A DNA stretch of 64,000 bases, taken from Microbacterium sp. Yaish 1. GTDB taxonomy: Bacteria > Actinomycetota > Actinomycetes > Actinomycetales > Microbacteriaceae. Positions 7,173 through 15,379 of the stretch are shown here, piece by piece (within the stretch, counting starts at the first letter, position 1; each line of letters begins with the position of its first letter). The DNA is taken from contig NZ_NPMR01000002.1 in the NCBI RefSeq assembly GCF_002245215.1, forward strand, positions 1,343,557 to 1,407,556, in the 5' to 3' direction. The position numbers were made by a program, and so were the translations under genes. The notes under the pieces were generated by a model that saw nothing but the letters and a program-made list of their open reading frames with translations, was not told where the DNA came from and did not search any database.

Positions 7173-8684
7173 ATGACCGACACGACGCTCACCGCCCCCC
7201 ACACGCCCGCGGACCTGCCCGGTGCCATTCGTCACTACATCGACGGGTCGCTCGTCGACTCGGTCGACGGCGCGACCTTCGACGTGCTCGATCCCGTCAC
7301 CGGACGCGTGTACCTGCAGGCGGCCGCCGGCAAGAAGGCCGACGTCGATGCGGCCGTCGCGGCAGCCCGCCGCGCCTTCACCGAGGGGCCGTGGCCGCGG
7401 ATGCTCCCGCGCGAACGCTCGCGCGTGCTGCACCGCATCGCCGACCTGGTCGAGTCTCGCGACGCCCGCCTCGCCGAGCTCGAGTCGTTCGACTCCGGAC
7501 TCCCCATCACGCAGGCGCTCGGGCAGGCCCGGCGCGCGGCCGAGAACTTCCGGTTCTTCGCCGACCTGATCGTCGCCCAGGCCGACGACACGTACAAGGT
7601 GCCCGGCCGTCAGATCAACTACGTCAACCGCAAGCCCATCGGCGTCGCGGGGCTCATCACGCCGTGGAACACCCCGTTCATGCTCGAGTCGTGGAAGCTC
7701 GCCCCGGCACTCGCCACCGGCAACACGGTCGTGCTGAAGCCCGCCGAGTTCACGCCCCTGTCCGCGTCGCTGTGGGCGGGCATCTTCGAGGAGGCGGGAC
7801 TGCCGCCGGGGGTGTTCAACCTCGTCAACGGCCTCGGCGAGGACGCGGGCGACGCGCTCGTGAAGCACCCCGACGTGCCGCTCATCTCGTTCACGGGCGA
7901 GAGCTCGACGGGTCAGCTGATCTTCGCCAACGCCGCACCGCACCTCAAGGGGCTGTCTATGGAGCTGGGAGGGAAGAGCCCGGCGATCGTCTTCGCCGAC
8001 GCGGATCTGGACGCCGCGATCGACGCCACGATCTTCGGGGTGTTCTCGCTCAACGGCGAGCGCTGCACGGCGGGCAGCCGCATCCTGGTCGAGCGCTCGG
8101 TGTACGACGAGTTCGTCGAGCGCTACGCCGCGCAGGCCGAGCGGGTGCGCGTCGGCTACCCCCACGACCCGGCCACCGAGGTCGGCGCGCTCGTGCACCC
8201 CGAGCACTTCGAGAAGGTGATGTCGTACGTCGAGCTCGGAAAGAGCGAGGGCCGGCTCGTCGCCGGCGGCGGACGGCCGGAGGGGTTCGAGACCGGCACC
8301 TTCGTCGCACCGACCGTGTTCGCCGACGTCGCCCCGACCGCGCGGATCTTCCAGGAGGAGATCTTCGGCCCGGTCGTCGCCATCACCCCGTTCGACACGG
8401 ATGCCGAGGCCCTGGACCTCGCCAACGACACGAAGTACGGGCTCGCCGCCTACGTCTGGACCAACGACCTGAAGCGGGCGCACAACTTCTCGCAGGCCGT
8501 GGAGGCGGGAATGGTGTGGCTCAACTCCAACAACGTGCGCGACCTCCGCACCCCGTTCGGCGGCGTCAAGGCGTCCGGTCTCGGCCACGAGGGCGGCTAC
8601 CGGTCGATCGACTTCTACACGCACCAGCAGGCGGTGCACATCACCCTCGGCGCGGTCCACAACCCGACCTTCGGCAAGAGCTGA
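7173..8684 (+). CDS. hpaE: 5-carboxymethyl-2-hydroxymuconate-6-semialdehyde dehydrogenase
   Basis: 503 residues, a complete NAD-dependent aldehyde dehydrogenase. The active-site Glu is in MELGGKSP (Glu264) and the catalytic Cys in GERCTAGSRI (Cys298); the NAD-binding stretch TPWNTPFMLESWK is intact. Gene order directly before a homoprotocatechuate 2,3-dioxygenase identifies it as the dehydrogenase that oxidises the ring-cleavage semialdehyde to 5-carboxymethyl-2-hydroxymuconate. The ATG at 7173 follows an AAGGACG motif and leaves 29 nt after the GntR stop. Other aldehyde dehydrogenases look similar, so the specificity call rests on context. Confidence 0.88.
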   Translation: MTDTTLTAPHTPADLPGAIRHYIDGSLVDSVDGATFDVLDPVTGRVYLQAAAGKKADVDAAVAAARRAFTEGPWPRMLPRERSRVLHRIADLVESRDARLAELESFDSGLPITQALGQARRAAENFRFFADLIVAQADDTYKVPGRQINYVNRKPIGVAGLITPWNTPFMLESWKLAPALATGNTVVLKPAEFTPLSASLWAGIFEEAGLPPGVFNLVNGLGEDAGDALVKHPDVPLISFTGESSTGQLIFANAAPHLKGLSMELGGKSPAIVFADADLDAAIDATIFGVFSLNGERCTAGSRILVERSVYDEFVERYAAQAERVRVGYPHDPATEVGALVHPEHFEKVMSYVELGKSEGRLVAGGGRPEGFETGTFVAPTVFADVAPTARIFQEEIFGPVVAITPFDTDAEALDLANDTKYGLAAYVWTNDLKRAHNFSQAVEAGMVWLNSNNVRDLRTPFGGVKASGLGHEGGYRSIDFYTHQQAVHITLGAVHNPTFGKS

Positions 8685-8738
8685 ACCGCAGCCCGCAACC
8701 GCCGCACCCACCCCGACATCGAGAGCAAGGACGCTGTC

Positions 8739-9899
8739 ATGACCCACCGCGACCAGATGACCCGGACCTCCTCGGGCTACTTCGTCAGCCAGGAGGCGCC
8801 GATCACCTGCGCCGACCCGATCCCGACGCCGACGGCTCCGGCTCCCGACATCCTCCGCTGCGCGTACATGGAGCTGGTCGTCACCGACCTCGCCGCCTCG
8901 CGCGAGTTCTACGTCGACGTGCTCGGGCTCTACGTCACCGAGGAGGACGACGAGGCGATCTACCTCCGCTCGACCGAGGAGTTCATCCACCACAACCTGA
9001 TCCTGCGCCAGGGGCCGGTCGCCGCCGTCGCGGTGTTCTCGTACCGCGTCCGGTCGGCCGACGACCTCGACCGCGCCGTCGCGTTCTACACCGAGCTCGG
9101 ATGCCGGGTCGAGCGGCGCCCGGAGGGATTCGTGCGCGGCATCGGCGACTCGGTCCGCGTCGAGGATCCCCTCGGCTTCCCGTACGAGTTCTTCTTCCAG
9201 ACCGAGCACGTCGAGCGCCTCTCGTGGCGGTACGACCTGCACACGCCCGGCGAGCTCGTGCGTCTCGATCACTTCAACCAGGTGACCCCGGACGTCCCGC
9301 GCGCCGTGCAGTTCATGCAGTCGCTCGGGTTCCGGGTGACCGAGGACATCCAGGACGACGCAGGCACGGTGTACGCGGCGTGGATGCGGCGGAAGCCGAC
9401 CGTCCACGACACCGCGATGACCGGCGGCGACGGCCCCCGCATGCACCACGTGGCCTTCGCGACGCACGAGAAGCACAACATCCTCGCGATCTGCGACAAG
9501 CTCGGCGCGCTGCGCCGCTCCGACGCGATCGAGCGGGGGCCGGGGCGCCACGGCGTCTCGAACGCGTTCTACCTCTACCTGCGCGATCCCGACGGACACC
9601 GCGTCGAGATCTACACGCAGGACTACTACACCGGCGACCCCGACAATCCCGTCATCACGTGGGACGTGCACGACAACCAGCGCCGGGACTGGTGGGGCAA
9701 CCCCGTCGTGCCCTCCTGGTACACCGAGGCCTCCCTCGTCCTCGACCTCGACGGGAAGCCCCAGCCGCTGCGCGCCCGCACCGACGACTCCGAGATGGCC
9801 GTCACGATCGGCGCCGACGGGTTCTCGTACACCCGGCCGGGCGACGATGGGCTGCCCGAGTACAAGCAGGGCGAGTACAAGCTCGGCAACCAGCTCTGA
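8739..9899 (+). CDS. hpaD: Homoprotocatechuate (3,4-dihydroxyphenylacetate) 2,3-dioxygenase, extradiol, VOC fold
   Basis: 386 residues of two tandem VOC modules. The sequence closely follows the Brevibacterium fuscum Fe(II) and Arthrobacter Mn(II) homoprotocatechuate 2,3-dioxygenases as I recall them, including VRCAYME-like, GIGDSVRVEDPLGFPYEFF and DVHDNQRRDWWGNPVVPSW segments. The 2-His-1-Glu metal site is present: His178 (RLDHFNQ), His237 region (RMHHVAFATH) and Glu290 region (HRVEIYTQD), equivalent to 155/214/267 of the B. fuscum enzyme. It adds about 23 residues at the N terminus; AGGACGCTGTC precedes the chosen ATG. The enzyme opens the ring proximal to the side chain to give 5-carboxymethyl-2-hydroxymuconate semialdehyde, the substrate of the preceding gene product. 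Whether it uses Fe or Mn cannot be told. Confidence 0.95.
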   Translation: MTHRDQMTRTSSGYFVSQEAPITCADPIPTPTAPAPDILRCAYMELVVTDLAASREFYVDVLGLYVTEEDDEAIYLRSTEEFIHHNLILRQGPVAAVAVFSYRVRSADDLDRAVAFYTELGCRVERRPEGFVRGIGDSVRVEDPLGFPYEFFFQTEHVERLSWRYDLHTPGELVRLDHFNQVTPDVPRAVQFMQSLGFRVTEDIQDDAGTVYAAWMRRKPTVHDTAMTGGDGPRMHHVAFATHEKHNILAICDKLGALRRSDAIERGPGRHGVSNAFYLYLRDPDGHRVEIYTQDYYTGDPDNPVITWDVHDNQRRDWWGNPVVPSWYTEASLVLDLDGKPQPLRARTDDSEMAVTIGADGFSYTRPGDDGLPEYKQGEYKLGNQL

Positions 9900-9916
9900 T
9901 CTGCAACCAGCTCTGA
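9886..9916. repeat. 14-bp exact tandem repeat across the hpaD stop codon
   Basis: GCAACCAGCTCTGA occurs at 9886-9899 and again at 9903-9916 (period 17). The first ends with the hpaD TGA, so the last codons and stop are duplicated into the gap before hpaH. Confidence 0.8.
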
Positions 9917-9926
9917 GAGGACGCTC

Positions 9927-10712
9927 ATGCTCTCCCCCGACGACATCGCCGCCATCGCGGACGAACTGGCCGAGGCCGATCGCACGCACGGCGTCATCCC
10001 GCGCATCACGGCGCGGTACCCCGGCGCCACCGTCGAGGACTCGTACGCCATCCAGGGCGTGTGGCGCGACCGGATGATCGCCTCGGGCCGCCGGCTCGTG
10101 GGACGCAAGATCGGCCTGACCTCGAAAGCGATGCAGCAGGCGACCGGGATCACCGAGCCCGACTACGGCGTCATGTTCGACGACACGGTCTACGGCTCCG
10201 GCGCCGAGATCGCCACCGAGCGGTTCTCGAACGTGCGCGTCGAGGTCGAGCTCGCCTTCGCGCTCGCCCGCCCCCTCGCCGGGCCGGGCTGCACGCTCGA
10301 CGACGCGCTCGACGCGATCGACTATGCCGTCCCGGCCCTCGAGATCCTCAACTCGCACATCGAGCTCGAGGGGCGCACGATCGTCGACACGATCGCCGAC
10401 AACGCCGCCTACGGCGCGATGGTGCTCGGCACCGAGCGGCGACGCGCCGACGAGATCGACCTGCGGTGGGTGCCGGCGCTCCTTTCGCGCAACGGCGAGA
10501 TCGAGGAGACCGGGGTCGCCGCGGGTGTTCTCGGACACCCCGCCGCGGGGGTGGCCTGGCTCGCCAACAAGGTGTCGCAGCACGGCGCGCGCCTGGAGGC
10601 GGGCGAGCTGATCCTCGCCGGGTCGTTCACGCGGCCGATGTGGGTGTCGCGCGGCGACGAGGTCCGCTGCGACTATGGCCCGATGGGAGTGATCGCATGC
10701 CGTTTCGTCTGA
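9927..10712 (+). CDS. hpaH: 2-oxo-hept-4-ene-1,7-dioate hydratase
   Basis: 261 residues, full length for the HpcG/MhpD hydratase family (FAH-related fold). Visible family segments include GRKIGLTSKAMQ, EPDYGVMFDD, VEVELAFAL (metal-binding Glu residues), ALEILNSHIE and a C-terminal GELILAGSFTRPMWVSRGDEVRCDYG. It hydrates the decarboxylated ring-fission product to 4-hydroxy-2-oxoheptanedioate in the cytoplasm. An AGAGGACGCTC ribosome-binding region precedes the ATG. The gene overlaps hpaI by 16 bp, indicating translational coupling. Confidence 0.92.
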   Translation: MLSPDDIAAIADELAEADRTHGVIPRITARYPGATVEDSYAIQGVWRDRMIASGRRLVGRKIGLTSKAMQQATGITEPDYGVMFDDTVYGSGAEIATERFSNVRVEVELAFALARPLAGPGCTLDDALDAIDYAVPALEILNSHIELEGRTIVDTIADNAAYGAMVLGTERRRADEIDLRWVPALLSRNGEIEETGVAAGVLGHPAAGVAWLANKVSQHGARLEAGELILAGSFTRPMWVSRGDEVRCDYGPMGVIACRFV

Positions 10713-11500
10713 CACCGACCTTCCGCGACGCCCTCGCTCACGCGGACCGCCCCCTCGCGGGCATGTGGGTGTGCTCCGGGTCGCCGCTGGTCGCCGAGAT
10801 CTGCGCCGGTGCGGGACTCGACTGGCTGCTCATCGATATGGAGCACTCCCCCAACGGCCTGGAGTCTGTGCTCGCCCAGCTGCAGGCTGCCGCGGCGACA
10901 CCGGTCACGACGATGGTGCGGATTCCGACCGCCGATCCGGTCGTCATCAAGCAGGTGCTCGACCTCGGCGCGCAGAACCTGCTCGTGCCGATGGTGTCGT
11001 CGGTCGCCGAGGCCGAGGCGGTCGTGCGCGCGGTGCACTATCCGCCGCGCGGCATCCGGGGCGTCGGTTCCGCCCTCGCCCGTTCGGCCCGCTGGAACCG
11101 CGTCGACGACTACCTGGCCGATGCCGAGCAGCACGTGTCGCTCGTCGTGCAGATCGAGACCGCCGCGGGGGTCGACGCCGCCGCGGGCATCGCTGCCGTC
11201 GACGGGATCGACGGCGTCTTCGTCGGCCCGAGCGATCTCGCCGCCTCGATGGGGCTGCTCGGACAGCAGACGCACCCGGATGTCGTCGCCGCCGTCCGTC
11301 GCGTCTTCTCCGACGCCCGATCCGCGGGCACACCGGTGGGCGTGAACGCCTTCGACCCCGCGCTCGCCCGCGACTACGCCGACGCCGGCGCGGACTTCCT
11401 GCTCGTCGGAGCCGACGTCGCGCTGCTGGCGCGCGGGTCGGAAGCGCTCGCGACGGCGTGGGTGCCCGAGGCCGACCGCACGACCCGCGCCGGATACTGA
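10697..11500 (+). CDS. hpaI: 4-hydroxy-2-oxoheptanedioate aldolase (HpcH/HpaI family)
   Basis: 267 residues, normal for the class II HpcH/HpaI aldolases. Key stretches are DWLLIDMEHSPNG (catalytic His), LVVQIETAAG (metal Glu) and VFVGPSDLAASMG (metal Asp), with RGVGSALARSARWN in between. It cleaves 4-hydroxy-2-oxoheptanedioate to pyruvate and succinic semialdehyde, the last step of the pathway. No succinic semialdehyde dehydrogenase is adjacent. The start lies 16 bp inside hpaH. The operon ends here and is followed by a palindromic repeat element. Confidence 0.93.
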   Translation: MPFRLTPTFRDALAHADRPLAGMWVCSGSPLVAEICAGAGLDWLLIDMEHSPNGLESVLAQLQAAAATPVTTMVRIPTADPVVIKQVLDLGAQNLLVPMVSSVAEAEAVVRAVHYPPRGIRGVGSALARSARWNRVDDYLADAEQHVSLVVQIETAAGVDAAAGIAAVDGIDGVFVGPSDLAASMGLLGQQTHPDVVAAVRRVFSDARSAGTPVGVNAFDPALARDYADAGADFLLVGADVALLARGSEALATAWVPEADRTTRAGY

Positions 11501-11502
11501 CG

Positions 11503-11589
11503 CGATACACCCGTCGGACCGCCGAGGCTGGTGAGACTTCTCACACGGTGCGAGTTGATTCCAGCCCCACCTGTCCGACGGATGTATCG
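11503..11589. repeat. Palindromic intergenic repeat, family D, copy 1
   Basis: An 87-bp element bounded by CGATACACCCGTCGGAC (11503-11519) and its near-perfect inverse (11573-11589, 16 of 17). Inside is a 6-2-6 hairpin GTGAGActTCTCAC. The left 31 bp match the left end of the element at 26255-26349 at 27 positions. It follows the hpa operon and may act as a terminator or REP-like unit. Confidence 0.75.
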
Positions 11590-11619
11590 GGGCACAGGCG
11601 CGGGTGGGACGATGGGAGC

Positions 11620-12312
11620 ATGACGCAGACGCATCTCATCACGGGCGCGGGCTCGGGCATCGGCCTCGCGATCGCGCGCCGGCTCGCCGACCGCGGCGAC
11701 CGGCTCGTGCTCCTCGGCCGCAACGACGCCCGCGCGACCGAGCTCGCGGACCTCTTCCCGAACGCCGTCGGCGTCGCTGCGGACCTGCGCGAGCCCGCCG
11801 ACCTCGCCGGCGCGCTCGCTGATCGCCTGCCGGAGGCGATCGACACCGTCGTCCACGGCGCGGGAGTCGTCGAACTGGGGCCCGTCGCCGACCTGCCCGT
11901 CACCGCGTGGAGCGATCAGCTCACGGTCAACCTCATCGCCGCCGCTGAGCTCACCCGGCTCGCCCTGCCCGCCGTGCGGGCTGCGCGCGGCCAGATCCTC
12001 TTCGTCAACTCCGGCGCGGGCCTCACCGCGCACCCGTCCTGGAGCGCCTACGCGGCCTCGAAGCACGGGCTCAAGGCCCTCGCCGACGCCCTCCGAGGCG
12101 AGGAAGGGCCAAACGGCGTCCGCGTGACGACGGTCTACCCGGGCCGGACCGCCACGCCGATGCAGGCGGAGGTCCACCGCCAGGAGGGCCGCGACTACGA
12201 CCCCGCCGCGTTCATCGACCCCGAGTCGGTGGCGTCGACGGTGCTCGCGGCGCTCGACCTTCCGCGCGACGCCCTCGTCCCCGACGTGTCCGTGCGCCCC
12301 GGCCCGCGGTGA
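11620..12312 (+). CDS. Short-chain dehydrogenase/reductase (SDR family)
   Basis: 230 residues, a classical SDR. The NAD(P) motif TGAGSGIG lies at 8-15; NSG followed by YAASK carries the catalytic Ser/Tyr/Lys (S..Y...K). The basic residue in LLGRND after strand 2 favours NADP(H). The ATG is preceded by GGGAGC. It stands alone between a palindromic repeat and the glycosyltransferase block. The substrate is unknown, and nothing ties it to the aromatic operon or to sugar work. Confidence 0.85.
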   Translation: MTQTHLITGAGSGIGLAIARRLADRGDRLVLLGRNDARATELADLFPNAVGVAADLREPADLAGALADRLPEAIDTVVHGAGVVELGPVADLPVTAWSDQLTVNLIAAAELTRLALPAVRAARGQILFVNSGAGLTAHPSWSAYAASKHGLKALADALRGEEGPNGVRVTTVYPGRTATPMQAEVHRQEGRDYDPAAFIDPESVASTVLAALDLPRDALVPDVSVRPGPR

Positions 12313-12319
12313 CGACGAC

Positions 12320-13780
12320 GTGGCCGGCTCCGACCTCCCTCCCGGGCGACACCTCGCACTGACCTGGGGCATCGCCGTTCCCTACGGGGGCATGACGACC
12401 GCCCTGCTCGACCGCAGCCGCCTCTTCGCCGAGGCCGGAACACCGGTCGACGTCCTCACCCTCGACGACCGCGCCTTCCCGCTGCCGCCGATCCCCGGAG
12501 TCGGCGCCGGCACCTCGGTGACCATCCGCAACCTCTACGACTGGCCGCGCTCGAACGAGGTCGCGGCCCGCTCGGGGCCGCCCGACGCCCCGGCGCCGCT
12601 CGACCCCGAGGACGACGGCGTCATCTCCGACGCGGCCGGCGGCGTGGTCCTCCGGCGGCTCCGGCTGGGCGCGAACGGCAAGCCGGTCGACGTCGACCAC
12701 CTCCGGCCCGACGGCACGATCGCCCTGTCGGAGCGGCGCGTGGGCACGCGCGGCCGCATCCTTCTGGCGCGCGACGCCGGCGGCCGGCCGATCCGGGCCT
12801 GGCGCCGGCGCTACGACTTCTACGCCGACTGGCTCGACCACCTCGTGGGCGACGACGAGGCGTTCCTGATCGTCGACAGCAAGACCGTCGCCCCGTTCGC
12901 GGCAGGCTACCGCCGTCGTCGCGTGACCACCGTCCATGTCGTACACGGCTCTCACCGCGGCCCCACGCCCGGCTCGGTGCGGGCGTCGCGCCAGGCGGTG
13001 TTCTCCCGGCTCGCCGACTTCGACGCGGTCGCCTTCGCGACCGAGGCTCAGGCCGCCGACGTCCGCGACATCGTGGGCCCCCGCCCGTTCCTCACGAGCA
13101 TCGCCCACCCGGTCTCCGCCGTCGACGAGTCCGCTCTGCCGCCGGAGTCCGAGCGCGCCGGAGCCGTCGTCATCGCCCGCCTCGAGCCCATCAAGCGCGT
13201 GGAGGATGCCGTCGCCGCGATGCGCCTCGTCCACGACTCCGACAGCCCCGAGGTCCGGCTCGACGTCTTCGGCACGGGATCGCGTGCCGACGAGCTCGCC
13301 GCCCTGTCCGCGGACGATGACGCGATCCGCTTCCACGGCCACACCGACGACCCGGCCACGGCCATGGCCGCCGCGAGCCTCCTTCTGCTCACCAGTAGAT
13401 CCGAGGCGTTCGGTCTCGTCCTGCTCGAAGCGATGGCCGCGGGCTGCCTCCCCATCGCGTACGACATCGCCTACGGACCGGCCGAGCTCATCCGCGACGG
13501 CGAGAACGGCTGGCTCGTCCCCGACGGCGACGTCGAGGCGCTCGCCGGCGCGGTGCGCGCCGCGGCGGGGCTCGATCCCGCCCGGCGAGCCGCGATGCGA
13601 CGGAACGCGCGGACGACCGCATCCTCGTACAGCGACGCCCGTATCCGACACCGCTGGGCGAGCGTCCTGCGGACGGCGCGGCGCCGGCGGCGCATCCGCG
13701 GCGGGCAGCGCCGGTTGTCGGCCACGGTGCGCCGCCTGGCCGGGGGCCTGCGACGCCGCCTGCGACCGAAGCACGGTTGA
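12320..13780 (+). CDS. GT4-type glycosyltransferase
   Basis: 486 residues, starting at GTG 12320. The N-terminal half carries GIAVPYGGMTTALLDRSRLFAEAG, a typical GT-B glycine-rich start. The C-terminal half has VVIARLEPIKRVEDAVAA, SRSEAFGLVLLEAMAAGCLPIAYD (E-x7-E region) and YGPAELIRDGENGWL, all typical of retaining GT4 enzymes. The middle (DVDHLRPDGTIALSERR) resembles poly-glycerolphosphate alpha-glucosyltransferases of the TagE/GtfA type, so a wall teichoic acid or other surface-glycan acceptor is possible. It begins the first of three runs of glycosyltransferase genes. Confidence 0.82.
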   Translation: MAGSDLPPGRHLALTWGIAVPYGGMTTALLDRSRLFAEAGTPVDVLTLDDRAFPLPPIPGVGAGTSVTIRNLYDWPRSNEVAARSGPPDAPAPLDPEDDGVISDAAGGVVLRRLRLGANGKPVDVDHLRPDGTIALSERRVGTRGRILLARDAGGRPIRAWRRRYDFYADWLDHLVGDDEAFLIVDSKTVAPFAAGYRRRRVTTVHVVHGSHRGPTPGSVRASRQAVFSRLADFDAVAFATEAQAADVRDIVGPRPFLTSIAHPVSAVDESALPPESERAGAVVIARLEPIKRVEDAVAAMRLVHDSDSPEVRLDVFGTGSRADELAALSADDDAIRFHGHTDDPATAMAAASLLLLTSRSEAFGLVLLEAMAAGCLPIAYDIAYGPAELIRDGENGWLVPDGDVEALAGAVRAAAGLDPARRAAMRRNARTTASSYSDARIRHRWASVLRTARRRRRIRGGQRRLSATVRRLAGGLRRRLRPKHG

Positions 13781-13880
13781 CCCCCGCCGTTAGCTCGCGC
13801 TCCATCAGCTCGTCAAGGGCCACTCGCAACGGCGAACGGGTGATGCACCCTGTCGTGGCACGAGGGAGGCGAGGGCCGCG

Positions 13881-14183
13881 ATGGGACTGCTGCGATACGG
13901 ATCGGACCTGATCGCCATCCCCATGCCCGACGACGTGCTCGCGCACCTCCAGCTCGTGATCGCGGCGAAGCTCGGCGCAGGTGAGGGGTTCACGGTGAGC
14001 TGGAGGCACGGCGACGGACAGGGGCGGAGCACGCTGTGGCTGGAGCGCTCCATCCCCCTGCGTTTCGACTTCGCGTCGTCGCACCCGGTCACCACGGACC
14101 CGCGGCGCGTGCGGGCCATGCTCACCGAAGCCGCCGCTGTCACCGGCCTCTCGCTCGGCACCCTTCCTGTCGAGGCGTCATGA
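13881..14183 (+). CDS. Short conserved protein of a family common in Microbacteriaceae (DUF7882-like)
   Basis: 100 residues. The pattern MG.L.YG....I..PD..LAHLQLVI..KL..GE.FTVSWRHG.G.GRSTLWL..SIPLRF.F matches a short conserved family I recall as widespread in Microbacteriaceae and sometimes misnamed as a ligase. No enzymatic motif, signal peptide or membrane segment is visible. GGGAGGCGAGG precedes the ATG, and the gene overlaps the following glycosyltransferase by ATGA, so it is translated. Its role is unknown; the coupling to a glycosyltransferase may be incidental. Confidence 0.75.
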   Translation: MGLLRYGSDLIAIPMPDDVLAHLQLVIAAKLGAGEGFTVSWRHGDGQGRSTLWLERSIPLRFDFASSHPVTTDPRRVRAMLTEAAAVTGLSLGTLPVEAS

Positions 14184-15379
14184 CCAGGGTGCTCACGTCG
14201 CAGGCCGAGACCCGCTGGCTCGTGGGGACGTCCGAGTACGCCGGAGTCACCGGATACACCGGCGGGATCGGCCGCCACTACGCCGCTCTCCTTCCGGCCC
14301 TCGCCCGCCAGGGGGTCGCCGTCGACCTCGCGATCGAGACGGGCGCGGAGCTCGTGTCCGACGACCCGGGCCCCGGCGTCCGGCTGGTCGACGGCGGCGT
14401 CCGACGCGCATACCGCGCCCACCGTCATGACGTCGTCTTCGCCCCCGAATGGGGCGGACTGGCCGCGGCGCTTCCCCGCACGGCGCCGCTGCTGACCAAC
14501 CTCGCGACCGGCATCCGGCTCGCCGACCGGGTCTCCGGGTTCACACCGGCCGACCTGCCCATCGGGCAGCGGATCGTGCGCGCACGGCAGGCTGCCGCCG
14601 AGCGACGTCAGCTGTACCGGTCGGCAGGCCTCATCGCCATCTCCCGCGCGATGCTCGACCGCACCAGTGACCTCTACCCCGGACTGCCCCCGGCCCGCAT
14701 CGTGCGCAACTGCATCGACGTCGATGCCGTCGCCGCAGCGGCGGCGCGGGCCGAGGCCCCGATGGGGTGGCCCGAGGACGACGCGCCGATCGTCCTCTTC
14801 CTCGGCCGGTCCGAGCGCCGCAAGGGAGTCGAGGACGCGTTCGCGGCCTTCGGGCGCGTGCACGAGGACGTCCCCCGCGCATGGCTCGTGCTCGCGGGCG
14901 CCGGCGGCGACGCCCGCTACGAACCGACGCGTTCCGCGCTCCTCGAGATGCTGCCGCCGTCGGCGCGCGACCGGGTGATCTGGCTCGGGCATGTGCCCGG
15001 CGACGAGCTCTACGGAGCCATCGCTCGCGCAGACGTGGTCATCTGCCCCTCGCGCTGGGAGGGGTTCGGCAACGTCGCCCTGGAGGTCAAGACGATCGGC
15101 ACGCCCCTCGTGGTCACCTCCGGGAGCGGATACGACGAGTTCTGCACGGACGGGCAGGACTGCCAGAGCGTGCCGCCCGCCGACCCGGAACGCCTCGCCG
15201 CAGCCATCACGGTCGCGGTGCGGCATCCGGCGTGGGCTCGCACGCTCGCCGAGCACGCCCGGTCACAGGTGGCGGACTTCGCGCCCGATCCCGTCGCCCG
15301 CGACCTGCTCGCCGCCGCCGCGGAGCTCCTCGCCGGCGCGGTCAGGCCGAGACTCGACGCCAGCCGTCGCCCTCTCTGA
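14180..15379 (+). CDS. GT4 glycosyltransferase
   Basis: 399 residues. The N-terminal GT-B domain starts with GVTGYTGGIGRHYAALLPALARQG. The C-terminal nucleotide-sugar domain shows VLFLGRSERRKGVEDAFAAF, WLGHVPGDELYGAIARADVVICPSRWEGFGNVALE (the E-x7-E region) and GSGYDEFC. It is expected to add a sugar to a lipid- or polymer-linked acceptor at the cytoplasmic face of the membrane. Its 3' end runs 38 bp into the oppositely oriented GT2 gene, an unusual convergent overlap. Confidence 0.85.
   Translation: MTRVLTSQAETRWLVGTSEYAGVTGYTGGIGRHYAALLPALARQGVAVDLAIETGAELVSDDPGPGVRLVDGGVRRAYRAHRHDVVFAPEWGGLAAALPRTAPLLTNLATGIRLADRVSGFTPADLPIGQRIVRARQAAAERRQLYRSAGLIAISRAMLDRTSDLYPGLPPARIVRNCIDVDAVAAAAARAEAPMGWPEDDAPIVLFLGRSERRKGVEDAFAAFGRVHEDVPRAWLVLAGAGGDARYEPTRSALLEMLPPSARDRVIWLGHVPGDELYGAIARADVVICPSRWEGFGNVALEVKTIGTPLVVTSGSGYDEFCTDGQDCQSVPPADPERLAAAITVAVRHPAWARTLAEHARSQVADFAPDPVARDLLAAAAELLAGAVRPRLDASRRPL

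Noticed and set aside
7116..10715. 1199-codon open frame opposite hpaE-hpaD-hpaH
   Set aside because: It covers several well-identified genes on the other strand, has no domain and results from lack of stops in GC-rich DNA.
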